Source of the DNA: Acephala macrosclerotiorum
Lineage: Eukaryota > Ascomycota > Leotiomycetes > Helotiales > Mollisiaceae
DNA: 64,000 nt
Assembly: GCA_014904845.1 (NCBI GenBank)
Contig: MU119275.1
Coordinates: 124,001 to 188,000 of the forward strand
Reading direction: 5' to 3'
The translations under genes and the position numbers were made by a program. The notes beneath the pieces are model-generated. The model was not told the DNA's origin. It did not search any database and saw only the letters and a list, made by a program, of their open reading frames with translations. Of this stretch, positions 36,301 to 49,100 are shown in pieces; position 1 is the first letter of the stretch, and the number at the start of each line of letters is the position of its first letter.

Positions 36301-38580
36301 TATTAAAACGTTATTCTCGAAACGATTTATTTAATTTACGAATAAAAAAACATTTAATCGTTATATAAACGATTATAAGAAAACTTTTTACGATTATTCG
36401 TTAAAGTATTTTATTTAATCGTATATAAAAAATTTATTTTCAAATTATTTCGAATTATAAATTCATTTTTTCGACGTTTATAATTACAAATTAAAAAAAT
36501 TTATACGTAATTGTAAATTGCAACGAAACAATATTAAATTCTATTTATAGTTCGATTATTTACAAAAACAAAATAATACAAAATACAATATCAATAAAAT
36601 CGAAAATATATTTAAAAAAAAATTCAATAATTAAATATTTGATTTAAAAAATAAAAACGAAAACGAGAAAAATAATTAAACAAATAATAATAATAATAAA
36701 TTAGAAAATAAAATAAAAAATAGTATTTTATTTTTAAAGAATTAAAATAAATGAAAATTATTAAATATTTATTTATATAAACATTAAAAATATTAAAAAA
36801 CTTTTAATTTTTCTATATAATCAATTTTTTTTAAAAGTTTTTTCAAACGATAATTTCGTAATAAATTAATTTTAAATTTACAATTAGTAATTTATATAAT
36901 TACAAAATTTAATTATTTGCGATTTTAATAATATACATTATTTCAAATATATAAAAAATAAAACAATACAAAGAAATTATAAATATTATTATTTGAATAT
37001 ATTTTATATTCAAATTACGTAATATTACGTATATAATTATATAATAAACTCAATAAATAATATTAAAAAAATATTACGAGATTGAAATAATTACACGAAA
37101 ATCGTCGATTATTTTATTTTATATTATTAATTACAATTTTCGAAAAAAATATTATTTTGATATTTCGTATTTAATTTTATTTATTTATTGATTTTATCGA
37201 TATTACATATAAAAACAATTTTAATTAAATGTTTTCATTGAAAAAAATATTAAAAATAATAATTAACGTTCTCGTTTATATAATCGTATTAAAATAAAAT
37301 AATTTTTTTTCAATTTACGCGTTTAAACATATAATAAATTATTAAAGTATTCGATAAAAATAATTGATTATTTAATATTCTATTGAATATTTTTATTCGA
37401 ATAAATCGAATTATAATTTAAATTTTAAATTTCAAATTTTAAATATAAAAAATGTAAAAATTTAACAAAAATACAATTACTAAAATCGTATTTAATATTT
37501 TTATTCGAATAAATCAAATATAATACGATTTTTCAAATTTTAAATCTCAAATTTAAAAAAAAAAAATATAAAAAAAAATCGAAAAACGAGAAAAAAAAAA
37601 AAAAATTTAATAAAAATAAAATAAAATAAACGTTTCGTTTAATATTTGAATATTGAATTGAAATAATTAAAATTTCGAAATTTTAAATTAAAATTTAAAA
37701 TAATTAAAATTAGAATTAAAATTTTCAAAAAAAAAAAAAAAATTATATTTTGATTAATTTCGTATTATTAATAGTATTTTTAACAATTTTTAATTTACTA
37801 TATATTTTTTTTATTTTTTAAATTGATTAATATTCGTAGTTCGATTTTGTTTTTATAATTATATACGAAATAAAAAATTTTAAAAAAAATAAATTTAAAA
37901 ATTATAAAATTTAAAATAAAATTAAAATTAATAAATAAATAAATATAATAATTAATTATTTATTATTTTCGTTTATTAAATTTAATAATTTTATCGTATT
38001 TTAAAATTAAAATTTGTTTATAAAATTATTAATATATTATTAAAATTCGAATACGAAAAAAAATTATTAATTTTATTTGTAAATTTTTTTAATATTTTAA
38101 ATTTCGAATTTAAAAAAAAAAATACGAATATAACGAATATACGAATTTAATAAAAATATAATTATTAAAATTACAAATAAAAATTTTTAAATTAAAATTC
38201 GAGATTTCGAATTTAAAATAAATTAATAAAATATAAAAATATAATTAATTGAATTTTATAATATATTTATATAATATATATTAATTTTTAAATTTTAGTA
38301 ATTAGTAATTCGTTTAATAGAATTTAAAATTAGAAATTTGATTAAAACAATTTTTAATTATATATACGTAATAAATTAAAATATTAATTTTATTAAAAAT
38401 TATTATAAATTTCAATATAATTTTAAAATTATATATTTTTAAAAATATAATTTTTTTATATTTGAATTAAATTATTTAAATTATTTATTATTAAAAATAA
38501 TTATTTATAATATAATTAATCATTGTAATAAATTATTAATTATTTTAATTTTATTTAATCTCGTTATATTATCGTTAATA
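33390..38580. other. AT-rich, RIP-like repeat DNA, left part
   Basis: Composition is extremely AT-rich with stops in all frames. Remaining C residues are often in CG, which fits C-to-T loss that spares CpG. No terminal repeats or proteins could be made out, so the parent elements are unknown. Confidence 0.7.
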
Positions 38581-38603
38581 CAAGCAAATCTCTATATAGC
38601 GAT
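38581..38603 (+). repeat. Left terminal inverted repeat of the pogo-like element
   Basis: Pairs with 40691-40713; 19 of the 23 positions from base 5 inward are identical, with differences at positions 2-4. Confidence 0.8.
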
Positions 38604-38869
38604 TTTTAAAATAACGATATCCTGGCATTTAATAATACGATGATCGAAACGGAAAGTTTTTTGCTTTAGTCTAACGATTTCTTTTTATATAACGAATATC
38701 GTTAATTTTCGAGATATTGAACTTGTTTTTTTCTATACAAATCGTTAGCAAAAATGCAAATTCGATACTTTTTCTAGTAATACGAAATATTCGATATTAC
38801 AAGCGAATAAAATAAGAAGAAGAATAAGACATTAGTAGTTCAAACTATCGATTTCATTGCTTCTCAGAC

Positions 38870-40493
38870 TCTATTTACGCTTAATTCTACATCGAATACA
38901 ATTTCGAATAGCACTTTTAAATCCTCGAAAGCCATTAAACGATATCGTGCGATGATCGATGCTAATCAAAAAAATATACGTCGATATAAACAAGAGAATC
39001 TCTTTACGAAGTATATTGAGATTATTGTGTAGTTCTTAAATAAGTTCAATTATAAGATTGTTCAATTTACAGTCACAAATAGTTTTAGCGCTAAATACAA
39101 TCGCTTTGATTATAATAATCGAAAGAATAAATACTTTACTCAAGTAAAGACTATTTCTGCCGATTATTCTTCTCATGATACTACTTTATTCGAATGACAG
39201 CAAACTATGCAAAAGAAGAAAGCTACAATTACTAGAGAAGTCTTGAAAGCAAAGGCACACGATATTTGGCTTCTTTTTTTTCAATATCGCGATCTTTCAG
39301 AGCCAAAATAGTCCAATAAATGGCTCAATGGATTCAACAACAGGCACAATATCAGAGAGTTTGTTATTTATAGCGAGACTGCTTCTGCAGAAGTCAATAC
39401 CTCTGAAAACATTCAGCTTATAGTAGAATGTACAATTGCCTACAAAGATTATTTACCTCGAGACGTTTTGAATATAAATAAAACGATATTCTTTTGAAAG
39501 CTCTCTCTAGATAAGACTCTTACTACAGAGAGTAGAAGTAGTTTTAAGCAAAAGAAGAACAGAACCACTCTCGCGCTTACTGTCAACGCCAACGGCTCAG
39601 AGAAATTCGATCCTTGGATTATTGGCAAAGCAAAGAACTCTCGTTACTTCAAGAAGATCAATCGACATCTTTTAGAAGTCTATTATCGATACAACAAGAC
39701 GAAATAGATAATTAATCTTGTGTGCAAAGACTACTTTGAGTGGCTCAATAATAAGATGAAAACCGAAAACAGAAAAATCTTTTTGTTTATAGATAATTTC
39801 TCTAGACATAAGCTAATAATCAAGCTTTGCAGTGGATTTAATGCATTGAGTAATATCAAAGTATTATTTTTGTCTAAGAACACTATTTCTTACTAGTAAT
39901 TTTGCGATCAAAAGATTATTAACAGCTTCAAACTATATTATCGCAGATAGTAAATAGTTTTTATAATCAAGTACTATAAAGAAAACAAAGATTTTTTTAA
40001 GCTAGTAATATTATTTCATATTATTAATTGGACAATTTACACTTAGAACAATCATATTAAACAGCAAACTATTCTCAATTGCTGACGAAAGTCTACTCTT
40101 ATAATTTCAGTAGTTGATGAACTTAATAAATATGTTGATCTAGATAATGTGCTTATTATCATAAAAGAAAACAGAATTATTAGACTTCATTTGATACAAA
40201 ATATTCAATTTACTCTACAGATTACTGATCTTCTTTTTATCTCTCAATTTTTAACTCTAGAAAATGAGATTATTGCAGAGGATCCAAAGATTATTCTTAC
40301 TAATATTGTGACTAGACATAAGTCTATTAGTAAAGTGAATAGCTCTAAAAAAGAAAAAAAGAAAAAAGTGTTAATTGTTTCTTATAAAGAGACTTTATTT
40401 GCTCTAGAGCAATTCTCGTTGTATGAAAAGCAGCAAAAGAATAGTCTAATTGAAGTAGTGCGTAAAATTGATAGTATCAAGAGTACTTTATAG
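38870..40493 (+). pseudogene. Broken pogo/Tigger-type transposase
   Basis: A mostly continuous frame carries a CENP-B-type DNA-binding region. It includes AIKRYRAMIDANQKNIRRY and later KWLNGFNNRHNIREFVIYSE. A DDE domain follows: NINKTIFF-stop-KLSLDKTL, VNANGSEKFDPWIIGKAKN, INRHLLEVYYRYNKTK-stop, IFLFIDNFSRHK and VLFLSKNTISY-stop-stop-FCDQKIINSFKLYYRR. Compared with the family pattern NMDETGLFWK, the first catalytic Asp-Glu has become Asn-Lys, and stops stand in expected Trp or Gln positions. All of these are G-to-A or C-to-T. The second Asp (IDNFS) and the Asp before the last motif remain. A Lys-rich tail ends at 40493. The exact start is not resolved. Confidence 0.8.
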
Positions 40494-40690
40494 TCTCGAA
40501 AGACTCAAATAGCAAAATAGAGACAATTGAATCAAATGGACTTCATTTCTAGGCAAGTAAGCAACTCTAGAACTAGTAGAACAGAGCTTTAAAGCAATTA
40601 AAAAAATATATATTTTCATTTATTTCTACGTGATTTTCTTTTATACAACGATCTCTGACTAAATCGTTAATAATTTGATCTTTCGAGCAT

Positions 40691-40713
40691 ATCGCTATAT
40701 AGAGATTTGTCGG
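40691..40713 (-). repeat. Right terminal inverted repeat of the pogo-like element
   Basis: Reverse complement of 38581-38603 apart from three positions near the tip. Confidence 0.8.
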
Positions 40714-43700
40714 TATAAATTTTATTATATATTAAAAAAAACGAATACTATATATTATATTGTATATTAATATATATAATTATAATATTTAAATCGAGTT
40801 TTTAAAAAAAAAATTATAGTAATATTTAATATTTAAATAAAAATATTAAAAATTCTTAAAAAATTAAAATAAAACTTTAATTAATTATTATACGAATAAA
40901 TTTTATTTGATTTTATTAATATATATACGTTTTTTTAAAGATTTCAATTTAATTCAAAAGTAAATTATATAATAATTTAAATAATAAAAAAATTCAAAAT
41001 CGATATATATAAAAATAATTAATATTTTAATATTAAATTATTAAAATTGAAATTGTTTTTAAAATTGCAATTATAATTATAATTGAAATTGAAATAATTA
41101 ACAATGAAAAAACGATCAATAAAAAAAAAATTATAAAATAAAATTATTAGAAATTAATACGAGTATTGAAATAATAAAAATAAATATATATATTAAAACG
41201 ATATAAATAATCGTTTTAAGCGAATAAATAAATATAATTTCGATTTAAAAATATATAATTGAAATCGAGAAAAATAATAATTTTTCAAAGAATTAAATTT
41301 ATATATATAAACTATAAATTGTTTTTAACGTAGAAATGTAAATAATTACTTTAAATATTTTTTTTAAATTTAATATAAAAAAAAATTGAAAATAAATAAT
41401 TTACAAAAATTGTTATTAAATTAAAAATATAATCGTATATAAAATATAATAAAAATTTTTTAAAATAAAAAATAAATTTGTTTTTATATAATTTAAAATT
41501 TAAAATTTAAATTTAAATTAATATAATTTTGAAATATATTGTATTTTATATGTAATAAAAATAATATAATAAAACAATTAATTATTTAATTGAAAATATT
41601 TATAATTAAAATAAATTTATTATAAGAAAATTCAAATTAATATCGATTTATTTAAATAGTTTTTTTATTCGATTATAATATATACTTTTTAAAATATTTA
41701 ATAAAAAAATAAATACTAGAAATAATAAATTGTATTTTTATAATAATAATTAAATTAAAATCGCAATTTTTATTTTTTTTTATTTGTATAAATATTTCGT
41801 TTTCTATAGAATTTATTTTTTTATAAAGTAAAATATTTAATCGTAAATTACTAATTTTTAATCAATATTTTTTTTTTGATTTTTACGTATTAAATTTCGA
41901 GTCAAATAAAAATTTTTATATTTATTAGTTTTATTTTATAAGTTTTTTAAATTGATAATACAAATTTAATTTATTTAATTATAAAAATAAATTATTTTCG
42001 TTTTAATAATAAAAAACAAATATTTAAATAAATTGATATTTTGTATATAATAATATAATAAACGTTTTTTTTATGTAAAACGATTTATAAATAAATAAAA
42101 TCTAAATAATTATATAAAAATCGAAAAAATGTATATAAAAATAATAATAATATAATTATTAAATTGCGAAATTTTTATTTGCGATTATTATATATTATTA
42201 AAAAAACAATTTTTAATAATTTTTTAATAAATTGAATTGTTTAATTATTAACGATTTATTAATAAAAATTGAAATTTATATAAATGAATATATTTTTAAT
42301 AATAATTAAAATTTTAATTTTATTGATAATAATAATTTTATAACGTAATTTCAATAAATTTAAAATTTTTATTATTGTTTTTTAAAGTTTAATAAATAAT
42401 TTAAACGAAATAAAAAATATAAAATTAAATAAAAAATTTATAAAAATTTTTTAATAATATAATAAATTGTAATAAAATTAAACGTCGTATTATTAAATGA
42501 ATTATATATTTGAAACTTTATAATAAAAAATATTATAAATTCGTATTACAATAAATTATATAATAAAACAAAATAAAAATTGTTTAAATTATTAAATAAA
42601 ACGACGATAAAAAATTGAAATAAAAAAATACGTTTGAAATCAATTTATTAATTTATTAATATATTTATATTATTATTTTTATTAATTTCGATTTATTTTT
42701 TATTATTATTTTTTATATTATTTTTATTTGTTTTATTTTTATTTTTCGAATTTAAATATAAAAATATAATTAGTTTTTAATTATTATTTTAAAAATAATA
42801 ATTTATTATAAATTTAAAATATTTTATTTTAGTTTTTTTTATTAAAATTTTTTAATCGTTATTTATATATAATTTATTATTATTGAATGTATTGTATTTG
42901 ATTATTATAATAATTTTATTGAATTTAAAAAATTTCGCGAATTTAAATAATATAAATTCAATTTATTTATTTAAATATAATAAATTTTAATCGATATACA
43001 AATAAAGTTTTTTAATTACGAAAATAATTTAATATTATATATAAAATTTTAAAAATTTTAACGATAAAAAAAAATATTAAATCTGAAAATCGTTTTAATA
43101 TATTTAATATAAAGTTTTATACGATTTGAAAAGTTTAAAAATATAATTACAAATATATTATTTTCAAATATAAAAATATTTTTATTTTAAAATATAAAAA
43201 ATGTTTTTTAATTAAATATTTTCGAAACGTATAAAAAAAAAATTTATAAATTTTAATAATAAACTCGTTATTAAATATAGAAAATATTATTATAATAAAT
43301 AAAACGAAAACAAAAATAAAATTTAAATTATTTTTCGAATTTCATAAAAAAAATATTATATTTTAAAAAAGTTTTTTAGATTTTATAATATTTGAATACT
43401 AAAAAATATTAATTTCATATTTGTTTATTATATAAAATATAATTTTGCAATTTAATAAATTCTTTAAATTATTATAATTTCGAAATTACGTATTATCGTT
43501 TAATTCGTATTTTGTTTAAATATTAATAATTTAAATTTCTAAAAATTTAAATTTTATTACGTATAATATCGACGTTTTTTTATACGTTTTTATTTTTAAA
43601 AGTTCGAATTTTATTGAAAATAATATTTAATTTTTTCAATATAATTTTATAGTAAATAAAAAAGTCTTTATAAATACGCGATATTTCAATATATTAAATT

Positions 43701-44712
43701 CGAAAATTTGTAAATAATTAATTATATTTAATTATATAATAAAATTTTAATTTATAAATCTTTAAGAATTTATTTATAATTAATATTATATACGAGTTTA
43801 AAAAAAAATATAAACGTGAAAATAAAAAAACTAATTATTTATTAAAAAAAAAATCATTTTATAAAAATAATAAATTAAATTAATTAAATTATTTAATGCG
43901 AGTATTTGATTAATTTTAATTTTTTTTATCGTAATTTTTTAAAATTGATTTTATATTAATTGATTATAAAATTATAATAAATAATTAAACAAATATAAAA
44001 TTTGAAATTTTAATATCGAATTTACATTTTTTTTTAATAATATCGATTTAAAATTTTTATAAATTGATTAATACGAATTATTTTACTTAATAAAATCGTT
44101 TAATTTTATATTAAATAATAAAATAAAAATAAAAATAAAAATATATATTTAATTGATTATATATTTAATTTTATATTCGTTTTATTTAATTTTATATTAT
44201 AGTAATTATTTTAATTTAAATAACGACTTTAAAAAATTATAATATAAAGTTTTATTATAAACGTTTTTATACGTATTTTCTTTTTTTTAATTATTAATTT
44301 CGTTTTCAATAAATATATTTTGATTATTTTGTATATAGTAATAATAATATTATTATTTATTTTTTCGATATCGATTATTATATTGTATTTGAATTTTAAT
44401 ATCGTTTTACGTCGTACGATATTAATATTATTTTCAATATATCGAATTATTATAAATTTTAAATAATTAAAACAAATAATATAAAAAGCAATTTTTAATT
44501 TATTGATAATAGTATTAATACAAAGAAATTATTATATTTCAATAAAATAAATATATATTATATATGATTTCTACGTTGTAAAAATTCGTTAATTATAGAA
44601 AAAATAAAATTTTTTTATATAAATCGATATAAAAATAATTATAAAAACGATTAATAAAAAAACTCGAAAAGTAATTAAAAAAATATAATAAATAATTTAT
44701 TTTAATTTAATA

Positions 44713-44749
<37 letters not shown>

Positions 44750-45988
44750 TTTATTAAAATTGTTATTATATACAATTAATTCGAATTTGAAATATAAATT
44801 TTAAAAACGAAATAATTTTTATTTTAATCGAAATTTAATATCGATTAATCGTTTTTGTAAATTGTATTTATATTAAAAAGAAAATATATTTCGAGTACTT
44901 ATTACGACTTTTTAAAATTTATTTGAATTTTTTTTTAATATTTTTATTTTTAATAATAATAAATTTTTTTTTTTTCGATTTATATTTAATATAATATTTC
45001 GATTTATTTTTATTTTAATAAAACGAAAAATTCGTTTTAAATTACTATTAATAATAAATTGTTTATTATTTTTTTTTTTATAAAATTATTAAAAGTATTT
45101 ATATTTTTAAAATTGTAATAATTTCGCGAAATTCGATAATTATTAAATTTATTTATAATATTATTAATTCGATATATAAATATTTACGTTTTTTTTAAAG
45201 TTTTTACAATAAAATATATAAATTTAAATTTTTAAATTTTCGTAAATTTTTGTTTTTATTTTAAATCGTTTTAAAAAAAGATTTACTATTAAATCGTTTA
45301 AATAAATCGTTTTATCGAGTTTAATTTTCAAATTTTTAACGCTATAAAAAAAACAAAAAAACTAAAAAAAAACGAAAATCGAATTTTTACAAATAAAATA
45401 AAACATATTATTATTAAATACAGTTTTTATTAATATCGTTTTATAGAATAATATATTAAACTCGAATAATTCAACGTTTTTTATAAAAACGTTTTAATCG
45501 ATTTCGAGATATTGTTTTGTCGATTAAATTAAAATTTCGATATTTCGTATTAACAATTTGTACAATATTAAATAAAGTTTTTATATTAAATAAAACGTTA
45601 ATATTATTTTTAAAGTAATATAAAAACGTTAAATATTATAAAGTTTATAATTAAATTTTTAATACTTTTCAAATAATATTAAATTTAATAATAAATTTAT
45701 TGTATTTAATTAAATATAATTAAAAATTTTAATTAAATTTAATTCGAATTTATATTGAATAATAAGCGATTTAATAAAATTATAATTGTATATTCGTATA
45801 TTGAAATTATTTAAATGTAATAAATTTATTACGTACATTTTATTAATTAATTTATTAAATTAAAACAAATAATTATTATAAAATCGTTGAAATTAATTTT
45901 TAGTTTTTAATATTATTAAAATATAAATCAATAAATTTTTGTAAATTTTACGAAATCGTTAAATTTTAAATTTTGTAGTATAAATTTT
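40714..45988. other. AT-rich, RIP-like repeat DNA, middle part
   Basis: Stops occur in all frames and no protein or repeat boundary could be recognised. It holds a TA microsatellite at 44719-44744. Confidence 0.7.
44719..44744. repeat. TA dinucleotide microsatellite
   Basis: An uninterrupted run of about 13 TA units within AT-rich DNA. Confidence 0.8.
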
Positions 45989-46196
45989 TATAAGTACAAT
46001 ATTAGTTTAGTAGTCACGTGCGGTACTAGGCCAGATCGGGACTAGCGCCGCTTGCGCTAGAGTTGAGATTATATTCTTCAATTTTTGTGCGTTTATTAAA
46101 TTAAAAATTTACGATCAATTAACGAATTATTTAATTTATTTGTTTATTTCGTTTTTAATTTATTACTAGTAATAAGTATTTCTAGTAATACTAATA
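45989..46196. repeat. Left LTR (208 bp)
   Basis: Same length and order as 52087-52294, a constant offset of 6098. It holds an unmutated GC-rich patch at 46011-46066. Confidence 0.85.
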
Positions 46197-49100
46197 TTAA
46201 TTAGTAGTTGTTTAATCAATTACAAAATAATTAAATTTCTATTTAAAAAAGATTAATTTACAAAAAAAAAAAAATTTTTTAAATAGTTTATTTTTTGTAA
46301 AAAAGTACTTAAAATAATTAATATATTTTCGAAAAAATAAAAATTTACAAAAATTCTTTTATAGAAACGCGTCGAAAATATTGAGATTATTAAGAATTTA
46401 AAGAGAATAATACGAAAGCGATTTCAAGTTTGTATTTATTTTTCAAGTTTGTATTTATTACGTAAAACAATAACGTTTACGAAAAACGAATAAAAAACGC
46501 GAAAACGATTTTAAATTTATATTAATTTATTTGAATTTATATTAAAAACGAATTTTTAAAAAAAGTTTTATACTTTTGTTTATTATTTGATCGAAAGTAT
46601 ATAAATATTAATAATAATATTTATTCGAATTCGAATTAAAACTTTTAATTTTTTTATTATTTATTATATAATTATTTTTTAAAATAACGAATTTGTTTAA
46701 AATTAAATTTTTTTACAATAAAAATAAATAGAAAAAAAATTTCGATTCTACGAATAATAAAAATTTTAACGAAATAATATTAAATAAATATATTTTTTAT
46801 TACTTTAAAATATATAAAAAAAAAAAAATTTTTGATTACAATTTATAAAAATACTTTTAAAAGAATTTTGAAAATTACTTATAAAAGATTTTACGTTTAA
46901 TATATAAAGATTTTATACGTCGTTTACCAGATTTTTTACGTATTTACGAAATTTAAATATCGAAAAATAAAAAGTTTATTATCGATAATTTAAAAAAAGT
47001 TTTATAAATAGATACAAATAAAAATCGTCGATCAATTAAAAAATAGAAAATTCTTTTCTCGATAAAATCGATTAATTTAATTAATAAATCAAAGTATTTT
47101 AATATTAGTATTCAATAATTAAAATGTAATCACTTTTACGATTTCAATTATTAATACGAATTTTTTTACTACGAATACAATTACTTCTATGAATACTTTT
47201 TATATTTTTTTTATTATAATTTTTTTACAAATACGAATTTATTTAATATAATATAAAATATTCAATTTATTTACTAATAATCTTTTTAACAATAATCGAA
47301 TCAATATAATAATTTATAGAGTATTTTTATTAAATTGTTTACGAATTTAATAAAAATTTATATTAATAATAAAAAGTATAATAAAAAACTATACAATATT
47401 TTTAATCGTAAATTATCGATTTTTTATAATTATTATAATAAAATCGAATTACTTTAAAATTAATACGATAAAACATTTTTTATTAATTTTATAAAACGTA
47501 TAAACGTATTTTATTTCGATAAATTTCTAAAAAAAAATTTCGATTTTATTATATTAGTAATAATAATAAAAATTTATTTCGAGATTAAAAAAAATTAATT
47601 AATTATATATGTTTTTATAAAAAGAAACAATTCTAGTAAAAATTATTACAATTAATCTAATAAAAATTAAATTGAAATATTTATAAATATTTTTTAATTA
47701 ATTTCAAAAGATTTAATTAAATTTATTATTAGAATATTAAACGAAATATAGTTTACGAGATTAAATTATTAGTATTTATCGAAGTATTAAAAAATACAAT
47801 TTTGTTTTTTATAAGTTTATTAATACTTTTGAAAGCGTTTATATTGAATTGCAATCAATAGTAAATATTGTAACGCGATTATATGAAATACAATAATATA
47901 GTTTAAATTTTACTTTTTAAAATTAAAAAGAAAACGAGTTCGATTAAAATTAGATCGATTGTATTTATAGAAAACGAGACAAAGAACGTAATCAAATACA
48001 AAGTCGAAAATATTAAAATTGAAAAATTTTTCAAAGTAAATATCGTAGAAATCATAAATTTTAAAAAGAATTATATTAAAAGAAATATTATATTTGTAGT
48101 AAATCGAGATATTAATTAATAAAATATACAATAAAAAAACGATAATAAATATATATAAAATTTCAATAGTAAGTTTAATATATAATAAATCGAAATATTA
48201 TAACAGTTTATTATTAGAGTTTTTTCACTAAAATCGAGAAAATAAAAAGTTTATTAGAAAATAATCAAATAATAAAAATTGATCAATTATTAATAAATAT
48301 AGAAATAAAAAACAAAAATAAAAATTATTTTATCGAGTTTAAAAAAATCGATAATATACAAATAGTAATTATTTTAAATGATTAATTTATTCGTTATATT
48401 ATTACGAGAGAGAATATATTCAATATTTTATTATTACAATTTGAATTATTTGAATCGAATTAATATTCATTTTTTATTTTCGAAAATCGATATTTTTTAG
48501 AAGTTTTTCAAGAGATTCTATCGAACAATAAAATCGTTGAAATATTAATTGCTGATTAATCGCAATTTATAATACTATAAAAACTTGATATTAACGTTCA
48601 ATTAAATATATTTACGATCGAAATTTATAAGATTCGTTTTAATAAAAGTATTATTTTATCGTAAAAAATTATTCGAATTGATATTTTATTAAATATTATT
48701 ATTTTTTACGTTATTTTTATAAATATATTTTTTTTATTTTATATTTAAAATATAAATACTATAGATATAAAATTCGATAATTTAAAAAATATTTTGATTT
48801 AAAGAAATAAAATCGTTTTTATTGTAAAAAAATAGAACTATTTATAAATATTATTATATTAATCAAAGAAAAATTTAATTTGAAATTATTTTATCGATAT
48901 AAAATTATATTAATTATATAAACGTTTTGATTATCTATTGATACGACGTTTTATAAAAGTTTTTTAACGAATTAATTATAATATAAATATCAAATATATT
49001 TAACATTTTATTAAATATTATTACTATTATCAAATATATAAATAATTACTTAAAAAATTCAAATTTATTCTATAAAATAATTATAAATTCAATTATTCGA

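Larger units (their letters stand above)
38581..40713 (+). mobile_element. Pogo/Tigger-like DNA transposon (2133 bp)
   Basis: Flanked by TA at 38579-38580 and 40714-40715. Terminal inverted repeats of 23 bp share CAAATCTCTATATAGCGAT. The coding strand is plus. Composition is clearly less AT-rich than the DNA on both sides, so it probably inserted after that DNA had been degraded, or saw fewer RIP rounds. Confidence 0.85.

Noticed and set aside
47910..48131. Phe/Ile/Tyr/Asn-rich frames in AT-rich DNA (also 55999-56226, 57730-57948, 61147-61359)
   Set aside because: They reflect base composition only; codons are drawn almost wholly from A and T.
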